Source of the DNA: Planctomycetota bacterium
GTDB lineage: Bacteria > Planctomycetota > UBA1135
Assembly: GCA_002705055.1 (NCBI GenBank)
Contig: PAHY01000034.1
Span: forward strand, 1-64,000
Length of the DNA stretch: 64,000 bases
Reading direction: 5' to 3'
Positions 43,801 through 52,972 of the stretch are shown piece after piece (the first letter of the stretch is position 1; each line of letters opens with the position of its first letter). The notes beneath the pieces are model-generated. The model saw nothing but the letters and a program-made list of their open reading frames with translations, did not search any database and was not told the origin of the DNA. Both the position numbers and the translations under genes were made by a program.

Positions 43801-44720
43801 AGTCGGGTTCGCAGTACTCGGACGTGACCGCGCGCGCGATCGACTACTTGCTCGACATCCAGGATCCGCGCACCGGCCACTTCGGCGACTCGTCGTCCTA
43901 CGGCCACGGCATCTCGACCTATGCGCTCGCGGAAGCCTTCGCGCTGACTCAGGACGAGCGCCTGCGTCCGCCGCTCGAGAAGGCGGTCAAGTGGATCCTG
44001 CAGAAGCAGGTCAAGTCGATGGATCCGAAGCTGGACGGCGGCTGGGGTTACTACTTCCAGGACGCCGACGGCTACGAGAACGATCGCTGGCCGCGGATCT
44101 CGGTGTCCTCTTGGCAGGTCATGGCGCTCGAGTCGGCCCGCCTGGGTGGCCTGGAAGTGCCGGACGAAGCCTTCGCCCGCGCTCGCCGCTACATCCGCGG
44201 CTCGGTCGACCCGCGCTATGGCTGGGTCCGTTACTCGCACAACCCGAGCCGTCTGAGCTCGAGCTACCCGACGCTTCCGGCCTCGACTCCGGCCGGTCTG
44301 TTCGCGGCCGCGCTGGTCGGCGAAGACATCGGCGGTGAGTTCTACGAGGACGCGGTCAACTTCACCGTCGAGCGCGCGCCCACCGGCTACGCGTACAAGG
44401 GCGACGACGCCTTCGTGCAGCGCGCCGAGGGCAACCTCTACTTCTGGTACTACGGCACGCTGGCCATGTTCCGCCTCGGCGGCGAACCGTGGAAGAAGTG
44501 GAACGAGAGCATGAAGAACACCCTGCTGCAGGCGCAGGACGAAGACGGCTCCTGGAAGCCGATCTCGATCTACGCGCGCTACGCGGGTGACGACTGGCGC
44601 GACAAGTCGTACACCACGGCGATCAACGTGCTGACTCTCGAGGTCTACTACCGCTACTTCACGCCTCTGCTGACGGTCGGACCGATCGACGATCCGAGCG
44701 AAGCGGACCAGCCGCGGTGA
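40899..44720 (+). CDS. TolB-like propeller, transmembrane, repeat-linker and toroid fusion
   Basis: 1273 residues from the GTG at 40899. Order: TM1 about 7-24; a five-bladed TolB/PD40 propeller about 60-310 (LRPAISPDGRFLVFASG, MAPAFAPDGLYFASNRPGG, FSSDRTEGSAGGYDIWRS); TM2 about 326-345 and TM3 about 353-369 (LLYKCFLIALLVHALMLWWF); a ~510-residue Glu/Ala/Thr/Pro linker (about 375-885) with recurring TEVAQ, EGPTR and PTRxxTEF(R/L)PEA elements; and an alpha/alpha-toroid like squalene-cyclase/prenyltransferase repeats (about 905-1255, VASGLAYLASVQNDAGYWGS, DGGWGYYFQDADGYENDRWP). Topology predicts propeller and linker-toroid in the periplasm. It would serve the roles of TolA (long arm) and TolB (propeller) in one chain. 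Confidence 0.8.
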   Translation: MNNLGKNIVILLALMGAGFFLAYIRFRPHLEEATSWTDGETVYQDAKPEGIRYALWEDPVTMGGNVNSDEDELRPAISPDGRFLVFASGEPGLNQDLYICELINGEPDSPRPLWEVNTDYDEMAPAFAPDGLYFASNRPGGQGGMDLYKVPYFDGEFDDAEPVHGEGVNTAANETDPSPVPGQLAIAFSSDRKRGMRTDYDLYMAKPAGASGLVAAPITNLNTPFHEREPAFVGDARTLLFSSDRTEGSAGGYDIWRSVNDAGIWLAPDNQEGLNTEADERGPAPTPDGFTVLYTVEKEGMSADVFRAQSRELFRMPGKPVGWLDFVILGALLLLALLAWLAKKWKTVDLLYKCFLIALLVHALMLWWFREVYPENEPVETPKRESMFKVRLAVSPSRTSAANQEFGGSLEAERSEQAEIANPERAQVEPTEVAQAIEAAPTRQMERTETALAASPNRTEIQVDRTEQAQPTEVAQAEIATPAEQVEKRTTEAATLEVASAASEIEAQRTEQETSNAPARAEVNTDPTEVAAAPTQRTQTRVERQLENAPTFAESASELIEVAQEQRSDVATSTPVDVAAPAEQVEKITGDNPSFEVAQAPTNTEFTPSERTAEGPTRQEVVSEEALAVGETAVEPEFEPGSGLERGDGGFSSGQALAVAEPTREVTEFRPEAVAQASMAEVDVDAPTSEIDPNTGLAVGTLGTEEGPSVEETLLADISAEAEAQRSERATEGPTRAEPVSESAEFDPLADLGPSLEVAQLDVERPTEFANPSGPTRKMTEFLPEAAPSASLPEVALSDAMELPEADTEGNPAEESATFEDDLLAGVTSVDAAEREAFGDLAGPTMVERPEMSADDLSDPVGPSFDPLVAMEEIRPAEPEIPVEAERLEHTPYKNRFGEQKDIALKEHGGSAETEAAVASGLAYLASVQNDAGYWGSRSDRQQKYRQVVVGKTALSLLAFLGANHTPQSGSQYSDVTARAIDYLLDIQDPRTGHFGDSSSYGHGISTYALAEAFALTQDERLRPPLEKAVKWILQKQVKSMDPKLDGGWGYYFQDADGYENDRWPRISVSSWQVMALESARLGGLEVPDEAFARARRYIRGSVDPRYGWVRYSHNPSRLSSSYPTLPASTPAGLFAAALVGEDIGGEFYEDAVNFTVERAPTGYAYKGDDAFVQRAEGNLYFWYYGTLAMFRLGGEPWKKWNESMKNTLLQAQDEDGSWKPISIYARYAGDDWRDKSYTTAINVLTLEVYYRYFTPLLTVGPIDDPSEADQPR

Positions 44721-45747
44721 TCATCACCAGGCCGATGACGGCGGCGTAGACGAGCTGCGGCAGCCAGGTCTGCATGGCGTCTTCCACCAGGGTGAACGGC
44801 GAAACTGCGCCGGCTTGGGAAGCAGGCACCAACAGGCTGCTGATCGCCTCCTGCTCGCTGGTCAGCAGCGCGCTCGCGGCGAACGCGGCCCAGGCAATCG
44901 GCAGCCAGGCAGCCCCGCGCAGGACGGCGCGCCCGGCCGACACACACTGCATGCGGCTGACGTGCCAGGTCGCGAAGGCCTGCAGGGCGCTGAGCGCCGC
45001 GGCGAAAAGCAGCATCGCGGAGGCCATGGGCAGGCCGCTCTGGATGGGCAGGCCCGCGTCGGGCAGCGCACCCGTGGACTGCTCGAACTGGGTCGCCCAG
45101 GCGGCGCCGAGCGAGAAGGACTGCGCGACCAGAACGCACGGAAGGCCGACGAGCAGGCAGAGCCCGGCGGGGGAGAAGCCGTGGGTCCAGCGGGCGCGGC
45201 TCCACCAGGCCGTCCAGGAGAAGAACGGGAAGCTGAGCAGGAAGAGCACGGTGCCCGGCAGGACCCAGGGATCGATGGCGTCCTGCACCGTGGCCAGGAG
45301 CGCGTCGAGATCCACCGAGCTGCCTTCAGGCTGCGCGGCCACGGCTCGAACGGCCGCGGATTGCAGGCGATCCGCGCACAGGCAGGCGGCGGCGAGCGTT
45401 AGCCAGGGCAGCGCGAGCCGCAAGCGCCGCGCGCGCGCGAAGGCGACGGCGGAAGCCAGCGCCGTGATGGCCGCCGCGAGCGCGAGGGTGATCGGCAGAC
45501 CCAGGCCGGCGGTGGCATTGGTGAAAGCCTGCACCTCCTCGCTGCTGAGCGCGCGCGGCGGCTCCCCGGCGAACAGGTACCCGAAGAAGAACTGCCGATA
45601 GCTGAGGGCCACCGCGAGCGCCAGCTGCAGCAGCACCGCCGGCAGCAGCGCCGGGCGGATCCAGGCCGCCTTGGGCGGCGCGACCGCGGCGAGCAGCGCC
45701 ATGATCACCGGGGCGACGGCGATCAGGGTGATCAGCAGATCCAGCAT
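44659..45747 (-). CDS. Polytopic membrane protein of unknown function
   Basis: 362 residues from ATG 45747, where the first hydrophobic helix begins (MLDLLITLIAVAPVIMALLA); the frame is open to 45852 but that part is Arg-rich and improbable. About seven to eight TM segments alternate with short loops (for example LPAVLLQLALAVALSYRQFF, MASAMLLFAAALSALQAFAT, LVYAAVIGLVMITAAGP). Resembles the generic MotA/TolQ-neighbour membrane proteins of planctomycetes but is not assignable. Its last 62 bases overlap the 3' end of the convergent fusion gene on the other strand, which is unusual and could point to a later stop or readthrough. Confidence 0.6.
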   Translation of the reverse strand: MLDLLITLIAVAPVIMALLAAVAPPKAAWIRPALLPAVLLQLALAVALSYRQFFFGYLFAGEPPRALSSEEVQAFTNATAGLGLPITLALAAAITALASAVAFARARRLRLALPWLTLAAACLCADRLQSAAVRAVAAQPEGSSVDLDALLATVQDAIDPWVLPGTVLFLLSFPFFSWTAWWSRARWTHGFSPAGLCLLVGLPCVLVAQSFSLGAAWATQFEQSTGALPDAGLPIQSGLPMASAMLLFAAALSALQAFATWHVSRMQCVSAGRAVLRGAAWLPIAWAAFAASALLTSEQEAISSLLVPASQAGAVSPFTLVEDAMQTWLPQLVYAAVIGLVMITAAGPLRSDRRSVRPSAEA

Positions 45748-45863
45748 CCGGCCCAGCCTACGCCGCGCCGCGCGCAGCCCCAAATCGGCGAAGCATCGGA
45801 TTCGTCGGCGAAGCACGTGGAGGGGGTGAAGCGGGCGAATCGCGCTTATCATCGGGAACGGCC

Positions 45864-48800
45864 ATGAAGCAGCCCCTCACTCTCGCCGCGCTCGCCTCCC
45901 TGTCGGTGGTCGCGTCGATCGCGCTCGCCGGGCAGGAGCCCGCGCGCAAGCCGGTCGACTTTCAGCGCGAGGTGCGGCCGATGCTGTCGGCCAACTGCTT
46001 CGCCTGCCACGGCCCGGACGAGAGCAGCCGCGAGGCCGATCTGCGCCTGGACGAGCGCGCCGACGCGGTGCGGCTGCGGGATGACGACTATCAGGTCATC
46101 GTGCCCGGCGACCCGGAGGCCAGCGAGCTGATCTTCCGGATCGAGGATGACTTCGATCCGATGCCGCCGGAGAAGCACGGCCATGCCCTGAGCGCCGAGC
46201 AGATCGACGTGCTGCGGCGCTGGATCGAGGAGGGCGCAGAGTACACCCAGCACTGGTCCTTCGTGCCGCTCAAGCAGCCGGCCCCGCCGCGCACCGATTT
46301 GCAGCCGATCGATTCCTTCGTGCAGGCGCGCCTGGCCGAGGCCGGATTGACCCCCGCGGAGGAAGCGGATCGCCATACGCTGATCCGTCGGCTGTCGCTG
46401 GACCTGATCGGCCTGCCGCCCACCGAGCAAGAGGTTCTCGACTTCGTGCACGATGACCGGCCGGATGCCTACGAGCGCGTGGTCGATCGGCTGCTGGCTT
46501 CGCCGCACTACGGCGAGCGCTGGGCCGCGGTGTGGCTGGATCTGGCCCGCTACGCCGACAGCAAAGGGCACGGCTCGGACCCGCTGCGTGAGATCTGGCG
46601 CTGGCGCGATTGGGTGATCGAGGCCTACAACGCCGACCTGCCCTATGACCAGTTCACGCTGCAGCAGATGGCGGGCGATCTCCTGCCCGACGCCGACGTG
46701 AACACCCGGCTGGCGACGGCCTTCCACCGCAACTCGCTGGTCAACACCGAGGGCGGCACCGACAACGAGGAGTTCCGGGTCGCGGCGGTGAAGGATCGCA
46801 CCAACCTCTCGATGCAGGTCTGGATGGGGCTGACCTTCGGCTGCGCCGAGTGTCACACCCACAAGTTCGATCCGATCACCCACGAGGATTACTACTCGAC
46901 CTACGCGATCTTCAATCAGACCGCGGATCGAGACAACGACAACGACGCGCCGAAGATCCCGACGCCGACGCGCGAACAGCAGCAGCGTCTGGCCGAGCTG
47001 GATGCGCAGCTCGCCGCGGTGGCGCAGGAGATCGACTCGATCCCGATCGACGAAGCCGCGCTGGCTGCTGCCGCCGAGCGCGTGCGCGCGATCGAGACGC
47101 AGTGGCAGGAGGCGACCGTGCTGGTGTTCGACCGCGGCGAAGAGGCCGGCGGCCCCGACTACCTGCGCCAGCCCGACGGCTCCTGGGTGCTGCAGGAGCC
47201 CTATGTGGACAAGAAGCTGACCGGGCTGCTGCTGGACGATCCCGAGCTGCCGGTGACGGCGCTGCGGATCGAGGCGCTGGCCGATGACGGTCTGCCCAAC
47301 CGCGGGCCGGGGGCCAGCGGCGGCAACGGCAACTTCGTGATCAACGAGATCGAGGTGCGCGCGTTTCCGCGCGCCGTCGCGGCGCCGCGCTATGTGCGCC
47401 TCAGCCTGGAGGGCGAGCAGCGAATCCTCTCGCTGGCGGAAGTCGAGGTGCTGCGCGGCGAGGAGAACCTCGCGCTGCAGGGCAAGGCGCGGCAGTCGTC
47501 GACTTCCTACGACGGCCCGGCCGAGCTGGCCATCGACGGCAACACCGACGGCCGCTTCGAGCAGGCTTCGGTCACCCACACCCGCACCGAGGCCAACCCC
47601 TGGTGGGAGCTCGAGCTCCCCGAGGCGCAGACCCTCGACGAGATCCGGGTGTGGACCCGCACCGACGGCAATCTGCACGAGCGGCTGCGCGGGCTGCGCG
47701 TCGAGCTGCTTGACGATGAGCGGCGTCCGCTGCTGCAGCACTGGCAGGAGGAACCGGCGCAGGAGCACTTCGTCTGGAAGCTGGCGCAGGGCGGCAAGGT
47801 GCGCACGCTGCGGGCGCTGGCCGACTTCGAGCAGGAGGGCTGGACGGCGGCCATGGCGATCGATGGCAAGCCCGAGACCGGCTGGGCGATCGCGCCGCGG
47901 CAGGGCCGCTCCCACGAGATTCGGGTGGTGATCGAGCCGCAGCCGGGCGTCGTCGAGCTGATGGCCTATCTGCATCAGAACTACGGCGGCGGGCACGTGC
48001 TGGGGCGCTTCCGTCCGCAGTGGACCACGGTCGAGGATGTCGACTCGCTGCTGACGCCGACTCCGGTGCGGCGTGCGCTGGCCAAGGCGGCCGGCGACCG
48101 CACGGAGGCCGAGCGGGCGGCGGTGCGCGATCACTTCCGCGCCTCCGACCCGGGCGTGCTGGCGCTGCAGCAGAAGCGCGACGCGCTGCAGCGCGAGAAG
48201 GACGGCGTGCAGATCCCGACCACGCCGGTGCTGGTCGAGCTGGCCGCGGATCAGCGGCGCACCACCCACATCCTTGAGGCCGGCAACTTCCTCAACCCGG
48301 CCGCCGAGGTGCAGCCGCGGGTGCCCGAGGCCTTCTCCTTCGGCGCCGCTCCGGTGCGCGACCGCGCCGACTTTGCGCAGTGGCTGACCCACCCGGACAA
48401 CCCGCTGACCCCGCGGGTCGCGGTCAACCGGCTGTGGGCGCGGATCTTCGGCCGCGGCATCGTGCTGACCGAGGAAGACTTCGGCGCGCAGGGCGCGTTG
48501 CCGACGCACCCCGAGCTGCTGGATTGGCTGGCCGCCGAATACCGCAGCCACTGGTCGCAGAAGCGGCTGCTGAAGACCATCGTGATGTCGGCGACTTACC
48601 GCCAGGCCTCGACGGTCACCGCCGAGAAGCTCGAGCGCGATCCGGACAACGTCCTGCTGTCGCGCGGCGCGCGCTTCCGCCTGCCGGCCGAGGCGGTGCG
48701 CGACCAGGCCCTGGCCGTCAGCGGGCTGCTGTCGCGCAAGATGTTCGGGCCCAGCGTCTTCCCGCCGCAGCCGGAAGGGCTGTGGCAGGCGGCCTTCAAT

Positions 48801-49313
48801 GGCCAGCGCAACTGGCAGACCGACACCGATGAGGATCGCTGGCGTCGCGGGGTCTACGTCTTCTGGCGTCGCTCCACGCCGTACCCCTCGATGACGGTCT
48901 TCGACGCGCCCAGCCGCGAGATCTGCACGATCCGCCGCATCCGCACCAACACCCCGCTGCAGGCCTTCGTCACCCTGAACGATCCGGTCTACGTCGAGGC
49001 CGCGCAGGCGCTGGCGCGCAAGCTGCTGAAGCAGCGCTTCCAGTCGATCGCCGGCGGCGAGGATCGCGGGCGGCTGCGCATGGGCCTGGAATGGACCCTC
49101 AAGCGCCCGGCCGACCCGCGCGCCGTCGCGGTGCTGGAGCAGCTCCTGAACGAACAGCGCGAGGCCTTGGCCGACGACATCGAGGCAGCGCGCGCGCTGG
49201 CCAGCGAGCCACTCGGCATGCTGCCGGAAGGCGCCGATCCGGTCGAGTACGCGGCCTGGACCGTGGTCGCCAACGTCCTCCTCAACCAAGACTCCTTCCT
49301 GACCCGTGACTGA
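45864..49313 (+). CDS. PSCyt1-PSD1 cytochrome (DUF1549/DUF1553) with an F5/8C domain
   Basis: 1149 residues. Signal peptide MKQPLTLAALASLSVVASIALA; a cytochrome c with CFACH at Cys45-His49 (PSCyt1); DUF1549 from about 150 (DSFVQARLAEAGLTPAEE; RRLSLDLIGLPPTEQEVLDF; ARYADSKGHGSDPLREIWRW); a discoidin/F5/8 type C domain about 500-630 (LAIDGNTDGRFEQ); and DUF1553 from about 820 (VNRLWARIFGRGIVLTEEDF; RRIRTNTPLQAFVTLNDPVY). These proteins are planctomycete hallmarks thought to act with the adjacent DUF1501 protein in periplasmic oxidation or binding of sulfated glycans. An 8-base overlap with DUF1501 confirms the pair. Confidence 0.93.
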   Translation: MKQPLTLAALASLSVVASIALAGQEPARKPVDFQREVRPMLSANCFACHGPDESSREADLRLDERADAVRLRDDDYQVIVPGDPEASELIFRIEDDFDPMPPEKHGHALSAEQIDVLRRWIEEGAEYTQHWSFVPLKQPAPPRTDLQPIDSFVQARLAEAGLTPAEEADRHTLIRRLSLDLIGLPPTEQEVLDFVHDDRPDAYERVVDRLLASPHYGERWAAVWLDLARYADSKGHGSDPLREIWRWRDWVIEAYNADLPYDQFTLQQMAGDLLPDADVNTRLATAFHRNSLVNTEGGTDNEEFRVAAVKDRTNLSMQVWMGLTFGCAECHTHKFDPITHEDYYSTYAIFNQTADRDNDNDAPKIPTPTREQQQRLAELDAQLAAVAQEIDSIPIDEAALAAAAERVRAIETQWQEATVLVFDRGEEAGGPDYLRQPDGSWVLQEPYVDKKLTGLLLDDPELPVTALRIEALADDGLPNRGPGASGGNGNFVINEIEVRAFPRAVAAPRYVRLSLEGEQRILSLAEVEVLRGEENLALQGKARQSSTSYDGPAELAIDGNTDGRFEQASVTHTRTEANPWWELELPEAQTLDEIRVWTRTDGNLHERLRGLRVELLDDERRPLLQHWQEEPAQEHFVWKLAQGGKVRTLRALADFEQEGWTAAMAIDGKPETGWAIAPRQGRSHEIRVVIEPQPGVVELMAYLHQNYGGGHVLGRFRPQWTTVEDVDSLLTPTPVRRALAKAAGDRTEAERAAVRDHFRASDPGVLALQQKRDALQREKDGVQIPTTPVLVELAADQRRTTHILEAGNFLNPAAEVQPRVPEAFSFGAAPVRDRADFAQWLTHPDNPLTPRVAVNRLWARIFGRGIVLTEEDFGAQGALPTHPELLDWLAAEYRSHWSQKRLLKTIVMSATYRQASTVTAEKLERDPDNVLLSRGARFRLPAEAVRDQALAVSGLLSRKMFGPSVFPPQPEGLWQAAFNGQRNWQTDTDEDRWRRGVYVFWRRSTPYPSMTVFDAPSREICTIRRIRTNTPLQAFVTLNDPVYVEAAQALARKLLKQRFQSIAGGEDRGRLRMGLEWTLKRPADPRAVAVLEQLLNEQREALADDIEAARALASEPLGMLPEGADPVEYAAWTVVANVLLNQDSFLTRD

Positions 49314-50778
49314 GCGCCGCGAACTTCCCCGCGCACTGCGCGACGCCGGCCTGCTGGCCCGACGCCGCTTCCTGCAGCAGTGCGGCTTCGGCCTGGGCGC
49401 GCTGTTCGCCGGTGGAGGTGCGAGCTCGCTGGCGCGGGCTGCGGCGGCGCCGGGCGATCGACTGGCTGGCCTGCGTCCGCCCGGCTTCGGCGCGGCCAAG
49501 AAGGTGCTCTATCTGCACATGTCCGGAGGCCCGCCCGGCCTCGACATGTTCGACTGGAAGCCCAAGCTCAAGGAGCTCGACCGCACGCTCTGCCCGGAAG
49601 AGTTCGTCGAAGGCAAGCGCCTGGCTTTCATCAAAGGGCGGCCGGTGCTGCTCGGCCCGCCGCACGGCTTCAAGCAGGTCGGCAAGAACGGCAGCTGGGT
49701 GACGGAGCTGATGCCGCACTACGAGCGCTACGTGGATGACATCTGCATGGTGCACTCGATGCACACCGACCAGTTCAACCACGCGCCAGCTGAGCTGCTG
49801 CTGCACACCGGCACGCAGGTCTTTGGTGGTGCCTCGATGGGCTCGTGGGCGATGTACGGGCTGGGTTCGATGAACGAGGATCTGCCCGGTTTTGTGGTCA
49901 TGCTCTCGGGCGAGAGCGATCCGACCGGCGGCAAATCGCTGTGGGGGAGTGGCTATCTGCCCTCGCACCATCAGGGCACGCTGATGCGCGCCAAGGGCGA
50001 GCCGATTTTGTACGTCAACGATCCGAAGGGCATGGATCGCTCGACGCGGCGCGCCACCCTGGATGCGCTCGGCGAGCTGAATCAGCTCGAGTTCGAGCGC
50101 ACTGGTTCACCCGAGACGCTGTCGCGCTTAGAGCAATACGAGCTGGCCTTCCGCATGCAGGCTTCGGTGCCCGAGGCGATGGACATCACCCGCGAGTCGG
50201 AAGAGACCATCGCCGCCTACGGCGCCAAGCCGGGCGAGAAGAGCTTCGCCAACAACTGCCTGCTGGCGCGCCGCCTGCTCGAGCGCGACGTACGCTTCGT
50301 GCAGCTGTACGACTGGGGCTGGGATATCCACGGCACCAACACCGGCGACGACCTGATGGACAGCTTCCCGAAGAAGTGCCGCGACATCGATCAGCCGATT
50401 GCCGCGCTGATGGAAGACCTGAAGCGCACCGGTCTGCTCGACGAGACCCTGGTCGTGTGGGGCGGCGAGTTCGGCCGCACGCCGATGAACGAGGCGCGCA
50501 ACGGATCCAAGAAGCTCGGCCGCGACCACCACCCAGACTGCTTCACGATCTGGCTATCCGGCGCGGGCGTGAAGCGGGGCTTCCACTACGGCGCCACCGA
50601 CGAACTGGGCTACTCCATCACCGAGAACCCCGTCAGCGTACGCGACCTGCAGGCCACCATCCTGCACCTGCTCGGCCTGGATCCCTACCAGCTCAAGTAC
50701 CCGCACCTCGGCCTCAACCAACGCCTGATCGGCCCCGACGACGACGTGGCCCAGCTGTGCGAGGGGATTTTGGCTTAG
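49306..50778 (+). CDS. Tat-exported DUF1501 protein (sulfatase/alkaline-phosphatase fold)
   Basis: 490 residues from the GTG at 49306. A twin-arginine signal (RRRFLQQCGFGLGALFAGG) directs folded export. The DUF1501 body begins KVLYLHMSGGPPGLDMFDWK and contains VHSMHTDQFNHAPAELLLHT, NCLLARRLLERDVRFVQLYD, and the conserved VVWGGEFGRTPMNE and GRDHHPDCFTIWLSGAGVKR. The fold belongs to the alkaline phosphatase/sulfatase superfamily but the usual Cys/Ser nucleophile context is not evident. Functional partner of the PSD1 protein. No terminator was found downstream. Confidence 0.93.
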   Translation: MTERRELPRALRDAGLLARRRFLQQCGFGLGALFAGGGASSLARAAAAPGDRLAGLRPPGFGAAKKVLYLHMSGGPPGLDMFDWKPKLKELDRTLCPEEFVEGKRLAFIKGRPVLLGPPHGFKQVGKNGSWVTELMPHYERYVDDICMVHSMHTDQFNHAPAELLLHTGTQVFGGASMGSWAMYGLGSMNEDLPGFVVMLSGESDPTGGKSLWGSGYLPSHHQGTLMRAKGEPILYVNDPKGMDRSTRRATLDALGELNQLEFERTGSPETLSRLEQYELAFRMQASVPEAMDITRESEETIAAYGAKPGEKSFANNCLLARRLLERDVRFVQLYDWGWDIHGTNTGDDLMDSFPKKCRDIDQPIAALMEDLKRTGLLDETLVVWGGEFGRTPMNEARNGSKKLGRDHHPDCFTIWLSGAGVKRGFHYGATDELGYSITENPVSVRDLQATILHLLGLDPYQLKYPHLGLNQRLIGPDDDVAQLCEGILA

Positions 50779-51280
50779 CGCGCAATCCACCACGTTGGAG
50801 ACTAGTACAACGCTTTTGGATTGTTTTTTGGCCCAGGGGGGCGACAACTAGCTCAAACACCCGCGCATCCAGGTCGCCTCCGGACTCATGCTCGGACGCG
50901 GCGCCCGCATCGCGGATTCGCGATCAGAGCCGCCGTTCAGGTGGCCCGGTGGCTCAATACCCAGTTCCTGCGGCTGCTGACTTTCGATCGTCCCGACGAG
51001 GGCTACACTTGGAGCTTTCGCCAGGACTCCTTTCAATCCGGCGACTTGCCGTTTCCCCCGATGGCCGACCGTTCCCCCTATCTAGAAACTGAGGGCGCCC
51101 GATTTGGGTTTTGCGCTCTTGCTGGCGCCTCAGGAACTGCGGGGTTCTCGACACTTCCTGGCTCGACGCGCCGGTGGCGGCTGTGCAGCGTCGCCTTTGC
51201 CAATCTTGGGCCTTGTCCCAGCGGCCACCCTCGATTTTCTTTCGGCACCGGTGGCATGATGAAATCAAGTGAGCGCCTCC
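50779..51280. other. 502-base interval before the restriction-modification operon
   Basis: Separates DUF1501 from hsdM. An ORF of 155 codons at 50821-51288 runs through it but is composed of Arg/Ser/Thr shadow-type sequence without a family match, so it is not called. There is a T-run at 50825-50830 without a convincing stem. The hsdM promoter should be near its 3' end; no boxes can be assigned. The stretch could be debris from insertion of the operon. Confidence 0.4.
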
Positions 51281-52972
51281 ATGACTAGCACTCAGACCAA
51301 CCGCACCGATCTTGCCGACGCCGACAAGCTTTGGAAGTCGGCAGATACCCTCCGAGGCCAGATCGACGCCGCCGAGTACAAGCACGTCGTGCTCGGCCTC
51401 CTCTTCCTGAAGTACATCTCGGATTCCTTCGAGGCCCGGCGCGAGGAACTGATGGCCGAGTTGGAGGCGGACGGCATCACCGGCCCGCAGCTCGAAGGCC
51501 TGCTGGAGAACCGCGACGAATACACCGCCGAGCGGGTCTTCTGGGTGCCACCCGAGGCGCGCTGGCAGAACCTTCAGAACCAGGCTACGCGCCCCGATGT
51601 CGCTACGCTGATAGACGACGCCATCCTGGCCGTCGAGCGCGACAACCCGACCCTCAAGAGCAAGCTTCCGCGCGACTACGCTCGCCGCGGCATCGCGCCC
51701 GAAAAGCTGAAGGGCCTGATCGACCTGATCGCCGACATCGGGTTCAAGGACGACCGCGCGAAGGCGCGCGACACCCTGGGCCGTGTCTACGAGTACTTCC
51801 TCGGCAAGTTCGCCCAGGCCGAGGGCAAGCTGGGAGGCGAGTTCTTCACGCCGCGCTGCATCGTCCGTCTGCTGGTCGAGATGCTCGAGCCCTACGAAGG
51901 GCGCGTCTACGACCCGTGCTGCGGTTCGGCGGGCATGTTCGTCCAGTCGGAGCGCTTCGTGGAGGCGCACGGCGGCGAGAAGACGGACATCTCGATCTTC
52001 GGCCAGGAGTCGAACCCCACCACCTGGCGGCTGGCGCACATGAACCTGGCCATCCGAGGCATCGAGGCCAACCTCGGTTCGCAACCTGCCGATTCATTTC
52101 TGCGCAGTCTGCATCCGGACCTGAAGGCTGATTTCATTCTGGCCAACCCTCCGTTCAATATCTCGGACTGGTCCGGGAAGCTCCTTCAGGACGACGTGCG
52201 CTGGCGCTACGGCACGCCGCCGGTCGGCAACGCCAACTACGCCTGGATCCAGCACTTCATCCACCACCTGGCTCCGCCCAACGGTCACGGCGGAGGGGTG
52301 GCCGGCTTCGTCATGGCCAATGGCTCGCTGTCCTCCGGTTCCGGGGGAGAAGGTGAGATCCGGCAACGCATCGTCGAGGCCGATCTGGTCGACTGCATCG
52401 TCGCACTGCCGGCCCAACTCTTCCTGACCACCGGCATCCCCGCCTGCCTCTGGTTCCTCACGCGTGACAAGACCGGCAAGAACCTCAAGCACGGCGGTCG
52501 CGATCGCTCGGGCGAGACGCTGTTCATCGACGCCCGCAAGCTCGGCACCATGCAGACCCGCACCCTACGAGTGCTGACCGGCGGCGACGATGGCGAGACC
52601 CTGCTTGCCGATGGTCTGGGCGACCCAAACGCCGATTCCGACATCGGCCGCATCGCCTACGCCTTCCGCCAGTGGCGCGGCGAGCCCGCCCCCGACTGGT
52701 GGGACGAGGCCGAGCATGGCGCGTGGGAATACCGAGACATCCCCGGCTTCTGCAAGAGCGAGACGATTGAAGGGATCGGCAAGCACGGCTGCGTGCTAAC
52801 TCCCGGTCGTTATGTCGGCGCCGAGGAGCAGGAAGACGACGGTGAGCCGTTCGCGGAGAAGTATCCGCGGCTGCTGGCGGAGTTGGAGGCGTGCTTTTGG
52901 GAGGGGGAGCGGTTGATGGCCGTAGTGCGGGATCGGCTTACCTCTGTTGCGGCAGATGAGGGTGGCGCATGA
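51281..52972 (+). CDS. hsdM: Type I restriction-modification DNA methylase subunit
   Basis: 563 residues from ATG 51281 (a GTG at 51269 would add four). An N-terminal helical domain ([20 protein letters not shown]) leads to the N6-adenine methyltransferase core: [20 protein letters not shown] (X region), [13 protein letters not shown] (SAM-binding motif I), and ANPPFNIS with Asn289-Pro-Pro-Phe292 (motif IV). It methylates the target adenine in the sequence specified by HsdS. It starts a four-gene chain joined by ATGA overlaps with hsdS, an RloC-like gene and hsdR. Confidence 0.95.
   Translation: MTSTQTNRTDLADADKLWKSADTLRGQIDAAEYKHVVLGLLFLKYISDSFEARREELMAELEADGITGPQLEGLLENRDEYTAERVFWVPPEARWQNLQNQATRPDVATLIDDAILAVERDNPTLKSKLPRDYARRGIAPEKLKGLIDLIADIGFKDDRAKARDTLGRVYEYFLGKFAQAEGKLGGEFFTPRCIVRLLVEMLEPYEGRVYDPCCGSAGMFVQSERFVEAHGGEKTDISIFGQESNPTTWRLAHMNLAIRGIEANLGSQPADSFLRSLHPDLKADFILANPPFNISDWSGKLLQDDVRWRYGTPPVGNANYAWIQHFIHHLAPPNGHGGGVAGFVMANGSLSSGSGGEGEIRQRIVEADLVDCIVALPAQLFLTTGIPACLWFLTRDKTGKNLKHGGRDRSGETLFIDARKLGTMQTRTLRVLTGGDDGETLLADGLGDPNADSDIGRIAYAFRQWRGEPAPDWWDEAEHGAWEYRDIPGFCKSETIEGIGKHGCVLTPGRYVGAEEQEDDGEPFAEKYPRLLAELEACFWEGERLMAVVRDRLTSVAADEGGA

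Noticed and set aside
45849-49499. 1216-codon minus-strand open frame
   Set aside because: Antisense to the PSD1 gene, which has signal peptide, haem motif and both hallmark domains.
50821-51288. 155-codon frame before hsdM
   Set aside because: No recognisable domain, Arg/Ser-rich shadow composition, runs into the hsdM start.
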